DNA of 5,008 nt from DASQPJ01 sp036268355. Lineage in GTDB: Bacteria > Actinomycetota > Actinomycetes > Sporichthyales > Sporichthyaceae. A model generated the notes under the pieces. That model ran no database searches. It worked only from the letters and a program-made list of their open reading frames with translations, and was not told where the DNA came from. The translations under genes and the position numbers were made by a program. The stretch lies in contig DATAUG010000059.1 of assembly GCA_036268355.1 (NCBI GenBank), forward strand, positions 1 to 5,008, written 5' to 3'. Below, piece after piece: positions 1 through 4,701 of this stretch. Within the stretch, counting starts at the first letter, position 1. Each line of letters begins with the position of its first letter.

Positions 1-445
1 TCGTGGCCGCGACCAGGGTGACGATCCGGTCCTCCACGCCGTGCAGCAGCGAGTCCTGCTGGGCCTTGGAGAACCGGTGCACCTCGTCCAGGAACAGCAC
101 GGTCTCGGCGCCGCCGGCGCTCGTGCTGCGGCGGGCCTCGAGCAGCACGTCCCGGACGTCCTTGACGCCTGCGCTGACCGCGGACAGCTCGACGAACTTC
201 CGTCCCGTGGACCCGGCGATGATCCGCGCCAGCGTGGTCTTGCCGGTCCCTGGCGGGCCCCACAGCAGAACCGACGGCGGCGCGGCGGCCAGGTTGCCGG
301 TACCGGCCTCGACCAGGCGCCGCAACGGGGAACCCGGAGTCAGCAGGTGGTCCTGCCCGACGACCTCGTCCAGTGTGCGCGGCCGCATCCGTACCGCGAG
401 CGGCGCGCGTCGGCCCGACATCGCCTCGAACAGGGTTTCGGTCAC
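1..445 (-). CDS. rarA: Replication-associated recombination protein RarA (MgsA), N-terminal part; runs off left edge
   Basis: The 148 complete codons visible encode the N-terminal third of a RarA/MgsA-type AAA+ ATPase. This cytoplasmic clamp-loader-like protein acts at stalled replication forks. The conserved entry block LAVRMRPRTLDEVVGQDHLL spans about residues 16-35. Walker A is GPPGTGKTT at residues 63-71, and Walker B is VLFLDEVHRF at 116-125 with D120 and E121. It is followed by SKAQQDSLL, typical of RarA rather than of RuvB or DnaX. The sequence ends near the sensor-1 region (LVAAT). The chosen start is GTG at 445-443, giving VTETLFEAM, an N-terminus of the LF-containing kind usual in the family. 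No strong Shine-Dalgarno precedes it, so the exact start is less certain. A copy of the 29-bp direct repeat lies 4 nt upstream. The SARP gene is the next gene upstream on the same strand, 78 nt away. Confidence 0.95.
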   Translation of the reverse strand, partial: MTETLFEAMSGRRAPLAVRMRPRTLDEVVGQDHLLTPGSPLRRLVEAGTGNLAAAPPSVLLWGPPGTGKTTLARIIAGSTGRKFVELSAVSAGVKDVRDVLLEARRSTSAGGAETVLFLDEVHRFSKAQQDSLLHGVEDRIVTLVAAT

Positions 446-449
446 CCAG

Positions 450-478
450 CGAACCTACGGCAGAGCGCTCAGGCGGGC
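450..478. repeat. 29-bp direct repeat, left copy (candidate att site or insertion scar)
   Basis: This copy is identical over 29 bp to 4061-4089, in the same orientation, with a period of 3611 bp. It begins CGAACCTACGG and ends CAGGCGGGC, with the 8-bp palindrome GAGCGCTC at 463-470. Identity stops abruptly on both sides (449 g versus 4060 t; 479 g versus 4090 c). This copy is noncoding and lies 4 nt upstream of the rarA GTG start. The other copy contains the end of the DUF4234-like gene, so this copy is a duplicated gene 3' end. Confidence 0.92.
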
Positions 479-523
479 GAAGCGAACGGCGGCGGGACAG
501 TCCTACCGGCAGTTGACGCCCAG

Positions 524-1243
524 TCAGATCTGAACCGAGGTCCCGGTCAGGAGGGAGGACGTCTCCCCGGTCGGGGTCACCCCGAGCTCCCTGTCCAGTA
601 CCTCCGCACACCGCCGGTAGGTGCGGGCCACCTCGCCCAGGTTGCCCTCGGCCCGATGGATGCGCATCAGGGTGCGGTAGGCCGTCTCCCGGATCGGGTC
701 GCTGTGCAGCACGCTCAACGCCGCGTCGATGGCGAGCCCGAACTGCCCGGAGTCGGCCAAACCCTCCGCGAGGACCTGCAGGGCGTGCATGCGCATCTGG
801 TGCAGCCGCTCACGTTCGTCGGCCAGCCACTCGTCGTCCCAGTCCGGCAGCAGTTCGCCGCCGGAGGCGTCGAGCAGACGCTGCCCGCCGCCGGCCACGT
901 CGCCACGCAGCACCACATGGGCGGCCTCGACCATGCTGTGGACATCGACGTCGACGTCCCGATGGATGCTCATCGTCCCCGCATCGCAGGACAGCACCGC
1001 GGGCGCGAGGTGACCCACCCGCCAGATCGCGGTCCGCAACCGGGCCAACGCCCGCTGTTCGGGGGCCTCCTGCCACAACGTGCCGGCGAGCCGGCTGCGA
1101 CTGATCGGCCCGCGTAAGGCGACCAGCGCAACCACTCGCTGCTGGACGGTTCGCATCGGCACGGTCACGCCGTCGCCGCTCAACCGGAATCCGCCCAGAA
1201 GGTCCAACGCCAATCGACCGGACCGACCGTCCGAAGTCGTCAT
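524..1243 (-). CDS. SARP-family transcriptional regulator (OmpR-type winged helix plus BTAD domain)
   Basis: This is a predicted 239-residue cytoplasmic DNA-binding protein of the SARP/AfsR-N type. Residues about 10-97 form the winged-helix trans_reg_C domain: LGGFRLSGDG opens it, RSRLAGTLW and the RARLRTAIWRV stretch give the recognition-helix region, and the wing ends near residue 95. Residues about 98-235 form a bacterial transcriptional activation domain of TPR-like helices, with the diagnostic stretches DDEWLADERERL, AIDAALSVLHSDPIRETAYRTLMRIH and GNLGEVARTYRRCAEVLDRELGVTPT. The length fits a minimal SARP without the NB-ARC extension of AfsR. I chose ATG 1243 because a G-rich site (GGGGGAG, 1247-1253) lies just upstream; the spacing is only 3 nt, so the in-frame ATG at 1255 (four residues longer) is also possible. 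It is divergent from the repeat-protein gene, which makes a local regulatory role likely, but the target is inferred. Confidence 0.9.
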   Translation of the reverse strand: MTTSDGRSGRLALDLLGGFRLSGDGVTVPMRTVQQRVVALVALRGPISRSRLAGTLWQEAPEQRALARLRTAIWRVGHLAPAVLSCDAGTMSIHRDVDVDVHSMVEAAHVVLRGDVAGGGQRLLDASGGELLPDWDDEWLADERERLHQMRMHALQVLAEGLADSGQFGLAIDAALSVLHSDPIRETAYRTLMRIHRAEGNLGEVARTYRRCAEVLDRELGVTPTGETSSLLTGTSVQI

Positions 1244-1469
1244 CGACTCCCCCATGTTGTCTTTCGTCCCCGTCCCGATCGATACCACTCGGGTCGGACA
1301 GACAAGCCACGCATTTGTGGGGACGTCCGTGTGACGCCGCAGTGACCTCCCGGCGACGCCCTCCGCACCAAGCTGCTGTCCCAGCGGGCCCGCGCCGGTC
1401 GCGGGGAGCGAACCGGATGCCCGGGCACCGCCCCACGATCGATCCGAAGACAACCTTGAGGAGTTCGCG
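1244..1469. promoter_or_regulatory. Divergent intergenic region, likely promoters for the regulator and the three-gene unit
   Basis: The 226 bp between the divergent starts should hold both promoters. No confident -35/-10 pair could be assigned. Several short symmetric elements are visible: CGATCGAT occurs twice (1276-1283 and 1436-1443), the second ending 14 nt before the plus-strand RBS; GGACGTCC lies at 1321-1328; CCAC-6 nt-GTGG at 1307-1320; GCGGGCCCGC at 1384-1393; and TGCCCGGGCA at 1418-1427. In such GC-rich DNA several of these are expected by chance. The paired CGATCGAT elements are the best operator candidates. No coding region is supported here. Confidence 0.45.
1458..1463 (+). promoter_or_regulatory. 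Shine-Dalgarno site of the repeat-protein gene
   Basis: GAGGAG lies 6 nt upstream of ATG 1470. A second ATG follows directly (ATGATG, 1470-1475). The good spacing from the site fixes this as the start region and supports the gene as real despite its low-complexity product. Confidence 0.75.
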
Positions 1470-1952
1470 ATGATGACACCCGGTGCTGCAACCACACTTC
1501 TCGGCGACATCGCGGGCGGCGCCCGCCACCCGATGGGCCCGGATTTCGCGGGCCAGGACGCACTTATCGCGGTACCCGCCGGACTGTTCAACACCCTGCT
1601 GAACCAGACCGGTGCCTGGATCGGCAACACCGGTACGTGGGGCTCCCAGCAGCCGCACCACTTCGGCGGCCACCACGGCCACCACCAGCAGATGGGTCCG
1701 TTCGGCGCGCCGTGGCAGTACGCCAACCCGTGGGCGACCCAGTACGGCAACCCCTACGCGGCCCAGTACGGCAACCCCTACGCCGGTCAGTTCGGGATGG
1801 GCCAATACGGGCAGGGCCAGTACGGGCCGGGCCAGTACGGGCCGGGCCAGTACGGGATGGGTCCGGTCGGCCAGTGGGGCAACCCGTACGCGGGCCAGTT
1901 CACCGGTGGCGCGTTCCCGTTCCAGGTGCTTGTCAACGGGATCCCCCGCTGA
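1470..1952 (+). CDS. Gly/Gln/Tyr-rich tandem-repeat protein with a His cluster, function unknown
   Basis: The 160-residue product is not recognised as a named family. Residues 1-57 are of ordinary composition with a hydrophobic stretch around 31-51 (ALIAVPAGLFNTLLNQTG). It has no cleavable signal peptide and no clear membrane helix. Residues 62-74 hold six histidines (HH at 63-64, 68-69 and 71-72), a possible metal-binding patch. Residues 83-142 are built of short repeats: eight-residue units of the form Q-Y/W-x-N-P-Y/W-A-x, and five-residue units Q-Y/F-G-x-G. The tail is hydrophobic (FPFQVLVNGIPR). This is the first gene of the plus-strand unit; the next starts 22 nt after its stop. The repetitive aromatic/Gln/Gly composition suggests a disordered, self-associating or multivalent binding segment. 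A processed peptide precursor or an exported surface polymer is possible but unproven. Confidence 0.8.
   Translation: MMTPGAATTLLGDIAGGARHPMGPDFAGQDALIAVPAGLFNTLLNQTGAWIGNTGTWGSQQPHHFGGHHGHHQQMGPFGAPWQYANPWATQYGNPYAAQYGNPYAGQFGMGQYGQGQYGPGQYGPGQYGMGPVGQWGNPYAGQFTGGAFPFQVLVNGIPR
1716..1895 (+). repeat. In-frame tandem repeats, 24-bp and 15-bp units
   Basis: Three 24-bp units (1716-1739, 1740-1763, 1764-1787) encode QYANPWAT, QYGNPYAA and QYGNPYAG; the last two are identical over their first 20 bases. Five 15-bp units follow (1788-1862), encoding QFGMG, QYGQG, QYGPG, QYGPG and QYGMG. The two QYGPG units (1818-1832 and 1833-1847) are identical base for base. A ninth-residue break (PVG) leads to a further eight-residue unit, QWGNPYAG, at 1872-1895. 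Exact copies next to diverged ones point to recent expansion by slippage, and the frame is kept throughout. Confidence 0.9.
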
Positions 1953-1974
1953 TGCCACACCGGCGGGGGCAGCG

Positions 1975-2223
1975 ATGACCACCGCCGGTCCCCGGGAGGG
2001 TCTGACGCGTTCGGAGGCGGGGCAACTGCTGGTCATCCTGTTCCGCTACCTGGAGGCCAACATCGCCGCGTTCCCGTCGCTGCTGCCCGCCGTGGACCGA
2101 CTGCGGGAGGCTGTCGCGCTCTACGGACGAGACGACACCACCGCCGCAACGGAGCAGGCCGTCGGGGTCTACGGCTTCCTGCGCGGGGCGTGGGTCGCCA
2201 ACCCGGCCATGCCGATGCCCTGA
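1975..2223 (+). CDS. Small predicted helical protein, function unknown
   Basis: The 82-residue product is not recognised. After a short polar N-terminus it is predicted to be mostly helical: LTRSEAGQLLVILFRYLEANI (about 10-30), a Pro/Ser turn, LPAVDRLREAVALYGR (about 37-52), then TAATEQAVGVYGFLRGAW (about 56-73) and a Pro/Met-rich tail. The helices look amphipathic, suggesting a small bundle or a dimeric adaptor rather than a membrane protein. The ATG at 1975 is preceded by a G-run (GGCGGGGGC, 1962-1970) that could act as ribosome binding site. It lies 22 nt after the repeat-protein stop and 117 nt before the subtilisin-fold gene, so it probably shares a transcript with the former. Codon use matches its neighbours. 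Confidence 0.75.
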   Translation: MTTAGPREGLTRSEAGQLLVILFRYLEANIAAFPSLLPAVDRLREAVALYGRDDTTAATEQAVGVYGFLRGAWVANPAMPMP

Positions 2224-2245
2224 CCCCGCGAAAGGCACCGACCTT

Positions 2246-2280
2246 GCCCCGGCGGGCGCGGACCGCGCGCCCGTCGGGGC
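2246..2280 (+). terminator. Strong GC-rich hairpin between the small helical gene and the subtilisin-fold gene
   Basis: A 15-bp stem (left arm 2246-2260, right arm 2266-2280) closes a five-base loop (GACCG). All pairs are Watson-Crick except one G-U in the plus-strand RNA. No U-run follows, so this is not a canonical intrinsic terminator. It could be an actinobacterial terminator without a U-tract, an attenuator, or an mRNA 3'-end stabiliser that gives the first two genes higher expression than the third. The hairpin is seen directly; its role is inferred. Confidence 0.55.
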
Positions 2281-2328
2281 ACACCTCAGCAAATCCACGC
2301 CGCGGCACGACCCGTGGCACTACCGAGT

Positions 2329-2333
2329 GGGAG
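2329..2333 (+). promoter_or_regulatory. Shine-Dalgarno site that decides the subtilisin-fold gene start
   Basis: GGGAG lies 7 nt upstream of ATG 2341. This favours ATG 2341 over the in-frame GTG at 2314, which has no comparable site upstream. Confidence 0.65.
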
Positions 2334-2340
2334 TACACGC

Positions 2341-4044
2341 ATGCCGCCACGCACCAGGACCGGGGACAGCTCCGGGACCCATGAGGTAACCGTCGGCACC
2401 TCCCGGGAGCGCACGTTCCTGATCGCCCGTCAGGAGCCGTTCGTCAGTGTCGGCCCACCGCCACTGGATCTCGACGCGCTGCATGCCGAACTCGACGCCG
2501 ACCCGCTGGTCACCGGCCTCACTGTGCTCAGCGGGGCCGGCCGGGCCGCGACCGTCCCCACGCCGGTCCCCCTGCAGAAGATCATCGTCGCCCGGATGCC
2601 CGAGGAGCGGGCGCTGGCGTTGGCGCGGCGGCCGCACGTGCTGATCGAGGAGGACGCGACGCTGCACCCGACGGTTGCCGTCTTCCCGGCCATGGTCGGC
2701 CCGATCGACCCGATCGCCTCACTGCCCTACGGCCCGAGCGTGACCTGGCAGTTCAGCGTCGTCGGTGGGGACGAGGCTCCGGTCACCGGCGCCGCCGTGC
2801 TCCTGCACGGGGCGGGGATCCCCGGTCAGGGCCGGACCGACGAGGCCGGCAACGTCTCGATCACCCTGCCCAACGAGTCCGACGACACGATCCGCGCGCT
2901 GTACGTGAACCCACCCGGCGGCCACTGGGATCTGTGGGTCGACGAGCCGACGCTGACCTCGACCGGGCGCAACCTGGTACGGCTGGAGGCGTTCGGCCAC
3001 GACGTGGTCGGCACGGCGAAGCAGCAGCGGCTCGGCTGGGGGGCGCGGGCGATGCGGGTGCACGAGCTGGACCCGGCGGTGACCGGCGTCGGGGTCAAGG
3101 TCGCGGTGATCGACTCCGGCGTCCACAAGTCCCATCCGGATCTGGCCAAGGCGAGTACCGGCCGGGATTTCCTGGCCAATCCGGCCAAGGACGCCGGCTG
3201 GGACGACGACACCACCTCGCACGGAACCCACTGCGCCGGGATCATCGCCGGCCGGCCGGGCGGGGGCGTGCGCGGAATCGCTCCCGGGGCCGACGTCGTC
3301 GCGCTGCGCGTACTGCCGGACGGGCGGCTGAGCAACCTGCTGGCCGCGCTCGACCACTGCATCGCCGCCGAGGTCGACGTGATCAACCTCAGCCTTGTCG
3401 GCGCGTCCCTGTCGACGTTGGTGCTCGGCAAACTCGCGCAGGCCAAGGCGGCCGGGATCGCCTGCGTGGTCGCGGCGGGCAACACCGGCGGGCCGGTGCA
3501 GTTCCCGGGGATCTCCCGCGACGTGCTGACCGTGGCCGCAGTCGGTCGGCTCGGCGAGTTCCCGGCCACCAGCCGCCACGCCCGCCAGGTGCCGTTCCAC
3601 ATCGACCCGTTCACCGGCTGGTTCCGGGCGGCGTTCAGCAGTCAGGGCCCCGAGGTCGACCTTTGCGCACCGGGCGTTGCTGTGGTGTCCACGGTAGGCG
3701 CCGACGGCTACGCGGCCTGGGACGGGACCGGTGCCGCGGCCGCCCACGTCAGCGGCCTGGCCGCGCTGGTGCTCGCCCACCACCCGGACTTCAGCGGGCC
3801 CTTGCGGACCCGCGACGCCGCCCGCGTCGAACGCCTGTTCATGATCCTGCGGGCCAGCGCGACCCCGCTCGACCTGGGTAGCCCCGGCTGTTCCGGCGCC
3901 GGCGTCCCGGACGCGCTGCGGGCTCTGCACCCAGGCATCCCGTCGGTCCGCGGCGGAGTCAACGCGCCGCAGACGGGCACGCCGTGGGCGGTGATCGAGC
4001 AACTGCGCCGGGAGTTCATCAAGGCCGGACTGTTGATCTCCTGA
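2341..4044 (+). CDS. Subtilisin-fold (peptidase S8) protein lacking the catalytic serine; predicted pseudoprotease
   Basis: The 567-residue product has four parts. Residues about 25-110 resemble an I9-type propeptide, ending VLIEEDATLHP. Residues about 134-218 look like a carboxypeptidase-regulatory or other Ig-like beta domain (VTGAAVLLHGAG, then TDEAGNVSITLP). The S8 fold spans about 230-520, followed by a tail ending LRREFIKAGLLIS. Asp motif VAVIDSG (D258), His motif SHGTHCAGI (H294) and oxyanion motif VVAAGN (N381) are present, as is the FSSQGPEVDLCAPGV block. The nucleophile block reads DGTGAAAAHVSG: G464 (codon GGT, 3730-3732) occupies the catalytic Ser position, and the usual Met and Pro are Ala. 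An extra segment of about 25 residues (405-430) precedes FSSQGP. There is no N-terminal signal peptide or membrane helix, so it is probably cytoplasmic. Proteolysis is not expected; peptide binding or a scaffold role is an inference. It is convergent with the DUF4234-like gene, with 35 nt between stops. Confidence 0.93.
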   Translation: MPPRTRTGDSSGTHEVTVGTSRERTFLIARQEPFVSVGPPPLDLDALHAELDADPLVTGLTVLSGAGRAATVPTPVPLQKIIVARMPEERALALARRPHVLIEEDATLHPTVAVFPAMVGPIDPIASLPYGPSVTWQFSVVGGDEAPVTGAAVLLHGAGIPGQGRTDEAGNVSITLPNESDDTIRALYVNPPGGHWDLWVDEPTLTSTGRNLVRLEAFGHDVVGTAKQQRLGWGARAMRVHELDPAVTGVGVKVAVIDSGVHKSHPDLAKASTGRDFLANPAKDAGWDDDTTSHGTHCAGIIAGRPGGGVRGIAPGADVVALRVLPDGRLSNLLAALDHCIAAEVDVINLSLVGASLSTLVLGKLAQAKAAGIACVVAAGNTGGPVQFPGISRDVLTVAAVGRLGEFPATSRHARQVPFHIDPFTGWFRAAFSSQGPEVDLCAPGVAVVSTVGADGYAAWDGTGAAAAHVSGLAALVLAHHPDFSGPLRTRDAARVERLFMILRASATPLDLGSPGCSGAGVPDALRALHPGIPSVRGGVNAPQTGTPWAVIEQLRREFIKAGLLIS

Positions 4045-4060
4045 CCGGCCGGCTTCATTT

Positions 4061-4089
4061 CGAACCTACGGCAGAGCGCTCAGGCGGGC
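4061..4089. repeat. 29-bp direct repeat, right copy, overlapping the 3' end of the DUF4234-like gene
   Basis: This copy is identical to 450-478. On the minus strand it covers the third base of codon 167, the last two codons (Pro, Ala) and the TGA stop of the DUF4234-like gene, plus 19 nt beyond. Because it carries real coding sequence, it is likely the original site on the DUF4234 side, with the left copy as its duplicate, although either copy could have arisen in the event. Confidence 0.92.
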
Positions 4090-4589
4090 CGTGCTCCGCA
4101 GCCTTCCCAGTACTCGTTGAGCGCGTTGTGGGTCTGGACCCACCAGACGATCGTGCCGACCAACGGCAGGAAGACCCAGAGTCCGTTGATGGCGCTCACC
4201 GGGGCCGGCATGCCGCGCCGCTCGTACATGCGACCGGTCTCGGCCGAGCACAGGAACGGCAGCACCAACCCGCCCATGCCGCAGGTAAGCAAGTAGATCG
4301 TCACCGCCCACGGCCCGCCCAGCCCCTGTCCGGTGTGCCGTTTGATCTCGCCGAAGGTCTTTCCGAACCAGAAGATGCCGTAGATCCCGAACGTGACGAT
4401 CATCAGCAGCACGCAGGTCCCGGTCGACCGGATCGTGCCGGGCGGCCCGAAGTGTCCCGGCGGGCCGTAGGGCGCCATCGCGTACGCAGGCTGCTGCCAA
4501 GACGGTGGCGGTTGGGCGGGCGGGTCCGCGTCGCCACCCGACGGCGCACCGTCGGGATCACCGCCGTGGAAAGCGCCGCCGTCACCCAC
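4080..4589 (-). CDS. DUF4234-type small integral membrane protein
   Basis: The predicted 169-residue product has a disordered Pro/Gly/Tyr/Asp-rich N-terminus (residues 1-52, including PYGPPGHFGPPG) followed by three hydrophobic segments: about 57-75 (CVLLMIVTFGIYGIFWF), 94-114 (WAVTIYLLTCGMGGLVLPFLC) and 133-151 (AINGLWVFLPLVGTIVWWV). It ends QTHNALNEYWEGCG. The TFGIYGIFWF first helix and the VQTHNALNEYWE ending are characteristic of DUF4234 membrane proteins, whose function is not established. I chose GTG 4589 because GGAGG lies 4 nt upstream; the longer in-frame extension to 4769 overlaps aspS and looks like noncoding translation. It follows aspS on the same strand after a 112-nt gap. The last two codons and stop lie in the right 29-bp repeat. 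Confidence 0.87.
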   Translation of the reverse strand: MGDGGAFHGGDPDGAPSGGDADPPAQPPPSWQQPAYAMAPYGPPGHFGPPGTIRSTGTCVLLMIVTFGIYGIFWFGKTFGEIKRHTGQGLGGPWAVTIYLLTCGMGGLVLPFLCSAETGRMYERRGMPAPVSAINGLWVFLPLVGTIVWWVQTHNALNEYWEGCGARPA

Positions 4590-4593
4590 CGTG

Positions 4594-4598
4594 CCTCC
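4594..4598 (-). promoter_or_regulatory. Shine-Dalgarno site of the DUF4234-like gene
   Basis: On the minus strand GGAGG is followed by CACG and then GTG (4589-4587). It selects this GTG over upstream in-frame starts that would extend the protein into the aspS 3' end. Confidence 0.7.
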
Positions 4599-4642
4599 AA
4601 GGCCGAGAACGATCCACCCGGACGCTAGGTGAGACGTTGGGC

Positions 4643-4672
4643 GCCGGCACAGCGCGGGACGGCGTGTCCGGC
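4643..4672 (-). terminator. Possible hairpin between aspS and the DUF4234-like gene
   Basis: On the minus strand GCCGGaCAC (4672-4664) can pair with GTGCCGGC (4650-4643), giving an 8-bp stem with one bulged A and a 13-nt loop. It lies 30 nt after the aspS stop. No U-run follows, so termination is uncertain; it may only be a chance fold in GC-rich DNA. The rest of the 112-nt gap shows no gene and no clear promoter. Confidence 0.25.
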
Positions 4673-4701
4673 CGGATTGACGTCGGACTGCGGGGCGGAC
4701 C

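Larger units (their letters stand above)
450..4089. mobile_element. Candidate inserted module bounded by 29-bp direct repeats
   Basis: The interval holds the SARP regulator and the three divergent genes, and ends exactly in the two 29-bp direct repeats. Removing one repeat plus the unique interior joins the DUF4234-like stop codon to the rarA start with a 23-nt spacer, all on the minus strand in the order aspS > DUF4234-like > rarA. The repeat overlaps the 3' end of a gene and preserves its last codons and stop, as in islands integrated site-specifically at gene ends. No integrase, transposase, resolvase or convincing terminal inverted repeat is visible, so the element would be non-autonomous, decayed, or formed by another recombination route. 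Base composition does not look obviously different from the flanks. The repeat is observed directly; the insertion history is inferred. Confidence 0.5.

Noticed and set aside
41..1117. Long plus-strand open frame (358 codons) across the rarA and SARP region
   Set aside because: It is antisense to two well-supported genes, its product is an Arg/Gly/Pro-rich shadow translation without domains, and high GC content makes such frames common.
1244..1750. N-terminal extension of the SARP frame to 1750, giving 408 residues
   Set aside because: The extra residues are antisense to the repeat-protein gene and cross the divergent promoter region; the family's winged helix begins right after ATG 1243.
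1716..1895. CRISPR array or RiPP precursor with cleavage repeats
   Set aside because: The units are contiguous in-frame codon repeats without spacers, so this is not CRISPR. No modifying enzyme or conserved cleavage signal is visible, and the neighbouring subtilase appears inactive.
2719..4002. Long minus-strand open frame (427 codons) opposite the S8 gene
   Set aside because: The plus strand has unmistakable subtilisin motifs; the antisense product has no recognisable motif and a shadow composition.
479..4060. Terminal inverted repeats of the candidate element (GAAGC at 479-483 and GCTTC at 4052-4056)
   Set aside because: Only five bases match, the distances from the two repeat copies differ, and the following bases do not pair, so chance explains it.
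4021..4060. Terminator after the S8 gene (GGCCGG at 4023-4028 with CCGGCC at 4045-4050)
   Set aside because: A 6-bp self-complementary pairing that overlaps the coding end and has no U-tract is too weak to call.
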